From assembly GCA_001598975.1 (NCBI GenBank), contig BBXU01001860.1, forward strand, positions 18,075 through 82,074: a DNA stretch of 64,000 nt, written 5' to 3'. The translations under genes and the position numbers were made by a program. Origin of the DNA: Parachlorella kessleri. Lineage: Eukaryota > Chlorophyta > Trebouxiophyceae > Chlorellales > Chlorellaceae. The notes beneath the pieces were generated by a model, which ran no database searches, was not told where the DNA came from, and saw only the letters and a list, made by a program, of their open reading frames with translations. This document shows, piece by piece, positions 45,701-56,550 of the stretch. Each line of letters opens with the position of its first letter. The first letter of the stretch is position 1.

Positions 45701-46932
45701 CCACGTTGGGTATCGCCCCATTGCCGTATGCGGTTGAGGAAGCTGCATAGATCACCTTCTTCACCTTCCCGCTAGCCAGGGCAGCTTGCAGCACATTGTG
45801 GGTGCCCTGGACGTTGCTCTCCTGCGGTTGGGAAAAGATATGTGGTGAAACCGCTGTGCCACCACTGCACGGAGACATCCCTGGGGCTCGTGACTAGCAT
45901 GCTGGTCTGCGGCTGGGGTGCTCTGCGGCATGCAAACGTGGACTGCCATAGCATTGGGGACAGCACATACATTGCATGTGCTTGCTCAGAGGGCGCTTCC
46001 GCACCCTCATGCAACCTCAGAGCTTGCGTCTTCTCACGATACCTACTCCAAGCCTGCAGCCTGCAAACCAGACACCTCACCTGGCAGATGCGTGCCATGT
46101 TAGCGTCGAGAATAGCAGGCGCTTGGTCGTGCGCAGCTGCCAAGTGGAACACGCCGACAACCCCGCCGCGCATGGCTCTTTGGCAGTCCTCAGGGCGGGT
46201 GACGTCGCCAAACATGAACTCCAGCCGTGGGTAGGAAGCGTCCAAGTATGAAGTGCTGCCTGCAAGCGTGAAAGTGGCAGGAGGAAGCATGCATGGGTAG
46301 GTAATGGGTCCTAAGCACTGCTGGACATGAAACAAAAGGGAGCTAGGATCAATCGACAGGCATGGCACAGCTGGACATCGTGGCTGGCCCTTGATCCCAA
46401 CACCTTGATTCCCTGCAAACCCTTTGGCCAGGCTTTGTTGCCGCACCTGTTTGTAAGTTATCCAACACTCGCACCCGGTAGCCAAGGTCTAACAGCAGCT
46501 TGACTAGGGTGCTGCCAATGAAGCCTGCATGCGCGCATGGTAGGAAAATCGCCTATAGCGTGTGCTTGCACATAGCGGCTGAGCATGACCTGTGGCATCA
46601 GGAGCACCTGCAAAAGAGGGCCAGCCGGTCAGCTCACCTGCGCCGCCTGTGACAAGCACCAGGTCTGCGCTCTCTACCGTTGCTGGCTCTTCAGTGGGGT
46701 GAAACCAAGTGCAAGGGTCAATTCCAGGCCCCCCAGCCTGCAAAGCCCGAGCTAGGCTCTCAGCACGCAAGGCTGGGTCCTCTGAGGGCATCTCTGCAGA
46801 GCTGTCGCCAGGTCCACTCCCAGCCACACTGTGTCGGCCCCTTTCCAGGGCGATGAACACAAGTGCGCCTACAACCAAGGCTGCCGCAGCAGCTGCGCTT
46901 GGCCTCCTGGAGGGGACCCTTGGGCTGCGCAT
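42752..46932 (-). CDS. Membrane-anchored NAD-dependent sugar epimerase fused to DUF3431-like domain (10 exons)
   Basis: Exons in transcript order: 46932-46638, 46524-46447, 46259-46081, 45821-45630, 45422-45297, 44959-44663, 44267-44130, 43882-43751, 43497-43413, 43143-42752; phases agree through the whole chain, 637 residues. The N-terminus is a basic head plus anchor (AALVVGALVFIALERG). Residues ~90-389 are an extended short-chain dehydrogenase: nucleotide-binding TGGAGFIGSTL (across intron 1), VFHLAAA, AASSTAYG, catalytic Y236-x3-K240 (SPYASSKYQGE), RLFSVYGARQ, and SRDFLHVQDAARAL. This suggests UDP-sugar epimerase or dehydratase activity. Residues 390-637 resemble DUF3431: DAEIIIAQGRGEDLSWAND, GLPYLFHIIRRYDQLPSVLIFSQ, YANGIFATTRAAIHSRP. 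That family is thought to be glycosyltransferase-like. Exon 7 has no start codon of its own, which favours one fused protein. A missed stop or second promoter in the 395-bp intron 6 is the main alternative. Confidence 0.8.
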
Positions 46933-48555
46933 GATGCTGGCTAACGGGTAGCGGAAAGCGTTGGCAGCGAGAGTGACGAGGAACACAAATAGCCCTGGAA
47001 GTGCTTTCCCGCCACTTTCGAAAATGCAGCATGCCAACATAACAGGTGGTGACAAATTCTATAGCTACTGGGACACTGTCTCACCTGGCAGACCATGGCT
47101 GCCACACCTTACAATAAGTGTTACATTAAAATGCAGCATTTCTTGCAGCCCCAACGCATGCGCAGCCTGCCTCAAGCCTGCCACATATGCGACATGTCTG
47201 ACAGCATGCACGGTCTCAGACAATGCAATGGGCAATGCAAAAGTAGGGGGAGTGGGTCTCCAAGCAATGGCTCATTCATAGGCCCAGCAGCAGCCAAAGC
47301 AGCCCAGGATGGCAGCTTAATAGCTATGCACCTCCTCATACTGGTCTTTGACGTTGCACTGATGGCCAGCTCAGCAGAGGGCTGCAATAGAACCTCAGGG
47401 CTTCGGTAGCTGGTGTTGTGCTGGGGCCACTATCATCAAGAGCAAGATAAACCTCATACGGTTGCGCAGCAGCATTGAGGCTGTGGGCCCTCCAACCAGT
47501 GTGCGACATGTTAACCTGAGCCACATGTGAGGTGGGCTGGCAGTCGTGCTTTTTTAACCCTCCCTGCAGGCGGTTGGCAGTCCCTGCAGGCTCCGCCGCT
47601 GCAAGAGGCAGCGGCCAATGCTGCTTAGGATGGTAGCAACTGGCCAGGCAGCAACAGGGGCGTGCCCATCCACAACAGGACAGCCAAGCAGCAGCACCAG
47701 GAACAACAACGGAGGAGCAGCAGGCCGCCCCCTTGCCCCCACAGAAAGCAAGTCGGAAGGTTCCAGGAGCCCGTGTCCTGATGGTGGCCAGACAGTGTCA
47801 CGATACAACCGGTACATTATGTGATTTACTTGTTGGATTACTCAGGGACTCACTGCAAAAGGCTAAGTGGTGGTACACTGCAGGCTGCTGCTGCGTCTTG
47901 TGCACAACCAGCCTAAACCTGCCCGCCATCAACTTTCAAGTCATCACCTAGGCTAATTGGGCCTTATGGGGGACACGAGCATGCGTTTTTGATGAGAGCA
48001 AGTGAAGGGGTCTGGGCTCTGCCACGGTGATCATCAAGGTTAGCCACCAGGATCCCCACTTAGACGCCCCATGTGAGGTCATACTTCCCTGTTTCTGAGT
48101 TTCTTGCTGCAAGGGCTTATATAGAGCCCGGGGGGGACAGTAGAGACTCGCGACGACAGCCCCAAGGGGCGCCTTGAGTACCCGCCAGCGCCCTCCAGCT
48201 AACCCGAGGTCTGCCCACCAAACCCTCTTTCCCAGTCTCACCAGGTAAACCAGCTCGTTTGCGTATTCTTGTGTCGAGCGTTGCTTCGATGCAGTTGTAG
48301 CCATCCTAACTAGACAGTGGTGAGGTGCCAAGCAGGAGCGTAGCCCACCTTCTTCTTGCGACAACATACGAGGGATCTCTGCTAGGTCTACAAGCGCTGT
48401 AGAGGGGACTCCTTTTTGGCCTCGCGGCAGGAAGCCCCCCATCCAACCCGCGGCCATCAAGCAGCCTTGCAGCGCTCGGCAGTCCCCAACAGCACGTATT
48501 GCAAAGAATCCAATACTCCGAGGGATAGCCAGCTCCTGCAGAGGGATACCGTGGG
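46933..48555. other. Divergent intergenic region
   Basis: 1.6 kb between two divergent starts; must contain both promoters and 5' leaders. Short direct repeats of TCCCTGCAGGC occur near 47562-47592. A minus-strand open frame (47948-48460) has no recognisable family and no splice context. Just before the phosphatase ATG, GAGGGATA-GCCAGC is partly duplicated. No gene supported. Confidence 0.35.
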
Positions 48556-51500
48556 ATGGCCAGCCCCCTGCTCCACTATGGGCTGCCGCCCCTGCCCTCC
48601 CTGCCCTGTCCAGAGATGAAGGGGCCTACACCCTGGAGCAACTGGGTCATCAGAGGCCGCATCCTCGCAGGTAAGGTGGCTTTATGCATATCCCAGGTTC
48701 CTTCCTGACTTCCATGGCAAGACCTGCAGGGCCCCTGATCTCCAGGGCACAAGTTGCACACTATCCTTGTTAACACCTCCCCCCGATACAAGCGCAGGTG
48801 CCTACCCTGCCAGCCTAGATGATTTCGAAACAGATCACATCCTGACGACGCTCCTGGAGCTGGGTGTGAACACCTTTGTTTGCCTGCAAGCCGAGTTTGC
48901 GCTGCACACGCCAGAGACCTCCTGGCGCACTGGCCACGGCCTGCGGCCATACATCAAGGACGCGCAGCGCCTCCTCATACGGGCGAGGGAGACGCAGAGC
49001 ACCCGCATCAAGCAGGTATGGGGGCACTATGTTTGGTATTAGCACCGGGGCACGTATTTGCGGTTGGCAAGGTGGTGGGGTGATGACGTGGCGGCAAGGG
49101 TGTTGGCAGCGGGGGCGGGTGCTTCTTCCTCCCAGTCCATTCCACCTGGACGCGACAGTAAAATACCAACGTCAACCGTAACAGGCAGCAGATGCCTCAT
49201 GCACCGGTGGACCCGGTTCATGCAGGTTGCCTGCATGTTGCCGCGCTGGTCCCGTTCACACCTTTCTACGAGGTGTTCTGCTGCTGCACGGCATGTGGGA
49301 CTCCCTGCACCGCCAGAACAAGCCCATTTGCCAAACTCAAACCTAAGCAAGATTTATCCCTTACTTCTCACACCACAGTCGCCCTGTGCTGGTGCAGGAC
49401 AAGCTGGACTTCCTTCACCTGCCCATCATTGACGGCAGCGTGACGTCTGACACAGCTCTCAGCCGCCTGGCCGATGACTGCAACATGCGTGTGCTGAGGG
49501 GTAAGCCAGCACTGATCGCTCCCCTGGAGGGGGAGCCGACGGGTGCACTGAAGCTCAACTATTTGTTATTGCTGTGCACCTTGTTCCTCAGCACGACGAG
49601 GAGGCTTTATAGAGTCACTGGTCAAGAGTGGCAATATCGCCAAAACGCTACTGCGGCAAATCTCAATTGAGCAGCTGGGACATTCACCGGCGGAGCACAC
49701 AGGCCCGCAAACCTAGATGCATCTTGGAGGGAATGCAGTTGCAATGTACTTTCTCTGTCTGATCACTGTAGGAGAGCGCCTGTACATCCACTGCTGGGGC
49801 GGGCACGGGCGTACGGGCACCCTGGTGGCTACCATGCTGGGCCGGCTGTACAGCCTGTCCTGCAGCAACGCGCTGCGGTACACACAGGTGAAGTCCTTCG
49901 GCACTGGGAGGGCCTTGGGTTTCTACCGCCTGTCCTGCAACACTGCCCTGCTCCAGGTGGAGGAATGTACAGCAAGCACGACACAACTGGGGCTTGAGCA
50001 GTGGCAGTGCTAAGCAGGTTTAGAGGAGGCTGCTTATGCTGTCAATCAATCTGTTGCAGGCCTTCCACGACAGCCGCAAGTACCCGCAGGGTGTGAGGTC
50101 CCCCCAGACCCAGCCCCAGGTGGCTCAGGTAAGTGGATCTCGTTGTATAACGAACGCCAAACCTTATCCCAACCTATATAGTAAGGCAGCCAACACATCC
50201 ACAGGGTCGGCGTCCGAATGGTAACAACTTCCCATTCGCTGCATGCCCTCAGCTGGCTCCAGAGGCACCTGACTTTCTTGTTTGCAGCCCAGTAGGAATC
50301 CCTTGTGTTTTTAGAGTCGGGCTGCTGGCCCAGAGGCCGAGTCTGGGTTATTTCCTTCGTCCACACTCCCCTCGGAGCACTTTTGGCTGGCTTGTGACCC
50401 ACCCAAGCACCCCCTGCAGGTGCGGCGGCTGCTGCCAGACCCTCCCAGCCTACGGGGCGTTTCCTACCCACAGCCCACCACCCCGCTGACGGACGAGATC
50501 GTGCGGCCCTCGTCCACGCCCCCCTCCCCCAAGACTGTGGTGGTGGGAGCAGAGCACAAGCAACAGGTTGGGCGTGCTGTGGCTGATCCTGATGTGCCAT
50601 GCTGACCGGGCCAGCTGCTGATGCCTTAGGCGGCAGGCCCCCAGTGGCTTGCGGCAGGGGTTGCAAGAGGGAGCTATACAGGCACCGCACCGCAAGTGGC
50701 AGCGTGCTGGCACATGTGTTTGTAGGTACCTTGGGGTCTATGAGGGGTTCGCTATCAAAACCGCCGCATGCCCTTGCATGCAGCCCATCAACCAGCAACG
50801 CAAGGAGGCTATCCGTGCCAAGCAGTCCCAGGCAGCGGCACAAGCCCTGCTTAGCCCCACGATGGGTGGTAGGGCGGAGGACAGCAGTCTCGCAGAGGCC
50901 ATGCTTCGCGCCTCCCTGGCTGATGCCACAGGCAGCAACGCCGTAGGAGCGGGGCTGGGGAGGGGCGCAACCACGCCCAGCACGCCCAACACTCCCAGCG
51001 GGAAGGCAGTCACCCCCCAGAAAGGTGCGGAGCTGCCGCTGCGGCCTGCCACGGCGGGAGATGCCCAAGACCGCGGCAGCAGGGGCACGGCGCAGCCCCG
51101 GCCGCTGACAGGATCTGTCACCGCAGCATCTGCTGCCGACGCAACTCAGCGCCAGGCTGGGTACCTGCAGCAGTTCATGCAGCAGCGGCAGATGCCGCAG
51201 GCGGGCCAGAATGGCGGCGGCGCCACCGGCAAGGCCAGCCCGCTCATTCCGGCAGTGGCCCCCTCGGCTGGCTCGGCAGGCAACATCCACGCAGTGACGG
51301 CCTCCAAGCTGGGTGCCAAGCTCGGCAGCGCCGGCAGTGGGGGCAACGTGGTCAACATGACTGCCAGCAGCGGGGCGGCTGCCATGGTGGGAAGGGCAGC
51401 GGTGCCGTATACTGACCAGGACGAGGAGGGGGGTGTCTCTGAGCAGCTGCGCCCCAGCAAGATCATGGTAAGGACTGGCGGAGGCAAATGGGTAGTGGTT

Positions 51501-51902
51501 TCATGGGGTCGCAGCATCGCTACATCCGTGTCCAGGAGCGTCCACTGATGATTTTGTCACCAACGGCCGGCTAGAACCCGGTGGTACAACTTGTATGGGG
51601 GACAGGAGGTATGTCTAGCAGGTGGCAGTCTGTCGGGGCTGTTTTCTATTCTACTTTTTGGTGGCGACCCGAGGCTTCCCGTGGCCAGTGTGGCTGCACA
51701 CCCTGCCCTGAGCTCATGGCTTCAGACCTTGTTGGGTGCCACCATGCTTGTGCGCTGCATGCAGGTCACCGTGCCCAACACCCCCAACATGGCCAAAGTG
51801 GAGCCGGCAGTGTCGAGCAGCACCGGAAGCCGGAGTGACAGCCGCATTGGCAGCGTGATGAGCTTCATCAATTCTAGGTACGAGAGTCCTGATGCTTGGT
51901 GA
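48556..51902 (+). CDS. Dual-specificity / tyrosine phosphatase-like protein with low-complexity C-terminus (8 exons)
   Basis: Cysteine-based phosphatase. Exons: 48556-48670, 48798-49015, 49398-49500, 49772-49887, 50060-50128, 50420-50566, 50784-51467, 51765-51902; phases agree, 529 residues. The active-site loop is HCWGGHGRTG (C153, R159), preceded by the probable general-acid loop HLPIIDGSV (D123) and the context RLADDCNMRVLRGERLYIH. The N-terminal NWVIRGRILAGAYPAS is typical for this phosphatase group of plants and protists, as is NALRYTQ followed by AFHDSRKYP. Residues ~240-529 are Ser/Ala/Gly/Gln-rich with TPSTPNTPS runs, probably disordered and possibly regulatory; no second domain recognised. 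Likely cytosolic or nuclear. Substrate unknown. Confidence 0.87.
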
Positions 51903-52747
51903 GGATGCGGACGGGACGTCTGTAGGGGCGAGATTGAGAGTGCCTAGCCTGTCGCTGTTTCTATGAGACTGGATGCCCCTGGGGACCACTCTGGCATGTG
52001 GAGTGAGATCTTTGACGTGTGAAAGATACCTGAAGGTGCCTGCACTTAACACTCAAGGCCTGGAACATGCTGCATGCAGGCTTCGGTAGGCAGGCGTGTA
52101 TTTCTAGCAGACTCTCAGAGTGGTGAGGGAGTGATTCGGACCCTTCAAGACGCAGCTGTAGGACGAACAGCAGGATAGGGGAGATGAGGCAGGCCCTGCT
52201 GCGACAAGCCGCTTTGTACTTGATCCATTTCATCATGCAGGTTGTGTGCCTTGTTAGTCAGCGTGGGTCGCTGTTCTTGGTACTCTTGAACATAATGCTT
52301 TTCACCATTCTTTCACCATATTCCTGATTTATTGTCAAGGCCATCTATTCACACATTTATTGTTAGCCATCTTGCCATCTTGCTTCTAGTCAGGAACAGA
52401 AAGCAAGAGGTGTATCAACACACTGGTGTCACCAACTCATTACACCAATCCGCCATGTAATGGCCAAGCGGTGCTTCTAACTGTGTACCCTGGTGATGTG
52501 CACCACGGCTCACCAAAATGACACTCCAACACTCCGTCAAGCCACTATCCGCCATATCGTTGTAATGCATCATTCCCCCCAGTGACAACCAACCCCGCGC
52601 GGTAAGGACAACCAACCCCACGCGGTAACATGCATCCAACGAAACAACTTACCACTGCTGCCTGCTACTAGTTAAATGTCGCTGCACGGACCACCCATCT
52701 GTATCTGCGTCCTACTAGGCCAACCACAACCATGAGGAGTAGTGGCG
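51903..52747. other. Convergent intergenic spacer
   Basis: 3' regions of the phosphatase (+) and the WD40 gene (-). TTCACCAT is repeated near 52300-52320 in an AT-richer stretch, and CCAACCCC-CGCGGTAA is duplicated near 52588-52628. A minus-strand TGTAA (plus TTACA near 52440) may serve the WD40 gene. Confidence 0.35.
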
Positions 52748-55700
52748 CTACCTGCCCACCAGCATGTCGCTGCACATCTGCTGCAGCTGCGTGTTGACCT
52801 CGCCCCACTGCTGGGCCGCTTGCAGCGCTCGGGCCAGCTGCTGCCTGAGCCTGCAACAATGAACACGGGTAAGAATGAGTCTCACGCCGCCGATGCACGA
52901 AAACAAGAGGGGCATGCCAGGTTGCCTGCGCGGACACTGCTGGGTTTCACTCATGGAGCAGGTTTCTCCTACAGGCGTTTTTTGGGCGTCTACCAGCTGC
53001 ATGCTGTCAACAAAGCAGTAGATGCCGCCGCATGCTTTTGAAACACTTAGCTCCTCTTGCATGCACGTCAGCAGGGTTGGGGGATCCCGCAGATGCCGTG
53101 CATCACAGATGCTACAACAGGTTTTACCCAGCACACCTCTCATTCTCCTCCTGCAGTTCCCGCACTGTCTGGGCTTGTTCTTGCGTCCCCAGCCCACCAG
53201 CCGCTCCTCCGCCCCCTGCTGCCGCGTCAGCACCGCTGCCATCACCCCCTGCTGCTCTCCCCGGCTGCTTCAGCGGCGGCTGAGCGGCCGTGCTGGGCCA
53301 AGCGTCAGCTACCAGACCACCATCGCCACCATCAGCTGCAGCTGGGGGCTGGCAGCTGCCATCGAGGATTACCAGGCCGCCCTCCCAGGGCTTGAGCACT
53401 CCCGGCGTGTTTGCGTACTTGGCAAAGGGTGCCAGCGGCTGGGGCCGCTTGGGGCCCTTCTTGCTGCTGGTGCCCTGGCTGCTGGCAGATGCCGCGTGGC
53501 TGCCTCCCACCTGCAAGTGAGCAGTGGCGGTACATTAGTAATCATGTCTCACTGTCTGGGCAGCTGGTTCTCGGGGCTGCTGCGGTACGGTAACTGGCAG
53601 CCTCCTACCAGCACATGCCAGGTACTCTTACGCAATTACATTTTGAAGATGTCTGTGACGGGTACTCCTCACGCTGCTGTTGCCCGTCAGCTGGCTGCCC
53701 CGAAATGCGTGCCCCCCATCTGCCAGTGGATGCAGGGAGCACAATATACTCGTACAGGCTTCAGCCTTTCATGCTGCCTGAGCAGCTGCCTAACCAGAAG
53801 CCAGCTGAGCTCCTTGGCAGGGCCTCGGTGACAACAGAGCTTTACCCAAATTTGAAGGCCCGCCTGTCAGTACCCAGCAGCTCCTTGACAGGCGCTTTGG
53901 ACGGGACTGCCACGCTTGTTTCCGCTAGAATCATGACATATCAGCCCCAACCGTTACCTGCATGAAGGGCGGCCTGTCAATGACCAGCAGCCCCGTGACT
54001 GGCCCCTTGGCTGGGTTCTGCAGCAGCCGCACTTGCTGCCGCGACTGCAGGTCCCACACTCGCACGGACTGGTCCTCAGACCCTGCAAGCACACATAACT
54101 TCATAAGACTGGGTGCTATCTGGGAGCTAGCGGTTACCCTCCCATGGTGTAAGTGGCTGTACTGTCAGGTACGACAAATGACTTGGTCATTCGCAACCTA
54201 CCTGACACCAGGTACCAGGTGGAGCCATTCTCTCAGAAGCCAACCCACATGCAATGACTAAACGATTTTGTCGCACCTGACACCAGGTAGGCTGCGTCCC
54301 CGGAGAAGGCAAGGCACGTGACCGGCCTACTGTGGCCCTCCATGGCCACCCAAGGCGCCTCCCCACTGCTGTCATGTGGACCGCTGCTGCCGCCAGCGCC
54401 GCTGCTGCCGTCGACCAGGGACAGCTCGTAGATTGTGCCGCTTGCGCTGCCAGCATACAGCGCGTGCTCTCCAGGGTCCAGCGCCACGCTGCAACCAGAA
54501 GAGTAAAAGCCTGTCCATGAACTCAAGGCGTGCCACCGCACAAGGGGTTGCCTAGCCATGACAGCCGCAGCTCAGGCTTGCTAAGCTCCCTTCTGCTTGC
54601 ACCAGAGCAAAGACCAGCATTGGCGGCCCACCGCCACGCCAGCACCCTTGTGTCCACAAAACAATGGTATCACTTCATTGGAATATGTGCTTCAAGCACA
54701 GGCATGCCTAGGCAGCCAGCCCAGCATCAAGGCTAGCCTATGTGCTCCTTTTTTGCAGCCATAGCCCTGAGAAAACATATAGTCATTATAATCAAAACCT
54801 CCAGATGCCGGCCTTACCCCTGGGTGCAAGCGACGCCGCCTCACCTGTGTATGGCAGCAGGGAAGGCAACCGCCAGCAGCAGCCCGCCCTGCACCAGGCT
54901 CCGCACCTTCACGCTGTGATCCAGGCTGGATGAGACCACCACCGCGTTGCCATCGCCGGCACCGACCACCAGCCCCGTCACCGCCAGCGTGTGGTCTGAC
55001 CACGAGTGGAGGGGCCGCAGGGCGTGGCCGCCTCCCAGCTGGAAGCCACCCCCCAAGCCAGCACTGGCAGCAGGGCCAGCAGCAGCAGGGCCGGCTGCCG
55101 CGCCAATGCCATGACTGTGGCCAAAGCCGCCAAAGCTGCTGCTGCCGGCAGAGCTGTCCAGCACTTCTGCTAGCAGCCAGGCGTTGACGAGAGTGTCCTC
55201 GCCGCCGCTGACCAGGATGCTGCCGCTGTCATTGAAAGCCAGGACGGTCACTGCCTGCACGCAAGGCAGCGAACCATCGAGAGGATCGGCATGCCATGAT
55301 CAGCTAGCTCCCTGGACAGTCCAGTTGTGCTGCTTTGGGCAGCTAGCCACAGCTGCTCCTGGGCAACTTTTTGTACTGCTGCTGATTGCTTTTGAAGCAG
55401 ATATGGTGGGCAGCTGGCCATACATGGGGTGACAACTCCTACCAAGCCTAGAATGACGTGAAGACGCTTCTTAATACCCGTCGCCCTACATCCGCCGCGG
55501 TCAAGCTGACAGTTGGTCATCCAGGCCCTACCTTGTAGTGAGCCGGCCAGCTGCGCAGCAGCCTGCCAGACGACACCTCCCAAATGTAGATACTGCCAGA
55601 GGTACCGCCAGCTGCACAGTAGAGAGCGTCGGCCGTGGCTGCCACGGCTGTGAGTGGCTCAACTGCAAAGCTGCGCTGGTGCACTTGGTCCTGTGTCCAT

Positions 55701-56286
55701 GGGGGGTGAAAAGTGTGAGTGAGGTAGAGCAGGTTGCTTGAGTGCGAGTCTTGAAGCGGATCGAGGTGAGCCGAAACGACGCACACTCATGCGATGCAGG
55801 AGAAGTCAGAGGGGAGTGTAGTTGGTAGTGTGCAAGCAGCTCTGGGCGACCTGGCGTTGGGCGACGCCGGGTCTGCGGCACTGCTGCTTGCTGCCTACAG
55901 TACTCTCCTGCTGCGTGAGCGCAACATAATACCCCTTATGCCGTGGTTATCCCTCCAAGGCCACCCCCAGGTGGCCCGCTTCTCAACCAAAAGCGGTGCT
56001 TACTTTGTGCCAGGTCCAGAAGTGAAGCGACCCCTTGGACTTCTGGTTGGCAATCAGGTAGTCCCTGCCCAGCAAGCTAAGACCGTTGGCCGGGCTGGCG
56101 TTGCCTTTGTAAGACGTCAGCTGTGTGTTGGTGGCGATGTCCCTGCGTGGGCAAGCTCGCACGGGTGAACAAGGAGGTGGGTCTTGCAGGTGACCAGGCA
56201 TATGCATCCTTGTGCCGAAAGAGTCCTTACCATGCACTAATGTTACCCTCCACGCTGGAAGCCACGAGGAGCACCTGGGGGTTCAT
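52748..56286 (-). CDS. WDR18 / Ipi3-like WD40 protein (8 exons)
   Basis: Probable component of the Rix1-type complex for pre-60S ribosome maturation and rRNA processing in the nucleolus (plant relative RID3). Exons in transcript order: 56286-56231, 56142-56004, 55690-55532, 55254-54845, 54488-54277, 54082-53958, 53510-53137, 52850-52748; phases agree, 525 residues. Family marks: TQLTSYKGNASPANGLSLLG, LIANQKSKGSLHFWTWHK, GSIYIWEVSSGRLLRSWPAHY, FNDSGSILVSGGEDTLVNAW, HPVTCLAFS-type and EDQSVRVWDLQS repeats, then a C-terminal coiled coil (TVRELQEENERLRQQLARAL). Exon 4 carries a Gly/Ala-rich loop between blades, and exon 7 a Gly/Ala/Pro-rich linker. Human WDR18 also ends in a short helix after the propeller. 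Divergent from the hydrolase gene, 264 bp between starts. Confidence 0.85.
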
Positions 56287-56550
56287 GACGACCACTGCAT
56301 GCAAGCACCGGCACTTTCCGCAGCACTAAAAGATGCAGTGCATTAATATCTAATAAATTTTTCTATGGTTGTTCATTGCTTTTGTGTCGTTAGACATTGG
56401 CCAAGGCATGGTATAGGGTTCCTTGGACGGATCCTAAGATTCTAGTTTTATTCATCGAGTGCCTAGACAGCGCCCTTCTTACGCATACGCAAAGGCTGCA
56501 CTGATCAAGCATTTCATAGCTTATACTCCCGTGGAGCTCGTACTGGGGCT
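56287..56550. promoter_or_regulatory. Probable bidirectional promoter, WDR18-like / hydrolase
   Basis: 264 bp between divergent ATGs. The stretch is AT-richer than its surroundings (56336-56400). No known element identified. Confidence 0.35.

Noticed and set aside
47948..48460. Minus-strand open frame of 170 codons between the epimerase fusion and the phosphatase
   Set aside because: Composition looks random (Trp/Gly/Leu/Ser rich), with no motif or splice context; open frames of this length are expected by chance in GC-rich DNA.
50046..51290. 414-codon antisense open frame across the phosphatase C-terminal exons
   Set aside because: Shadow of the Ser/Ala/Gly-rich coding strand; it ignores the introns and has no recognisable domain.
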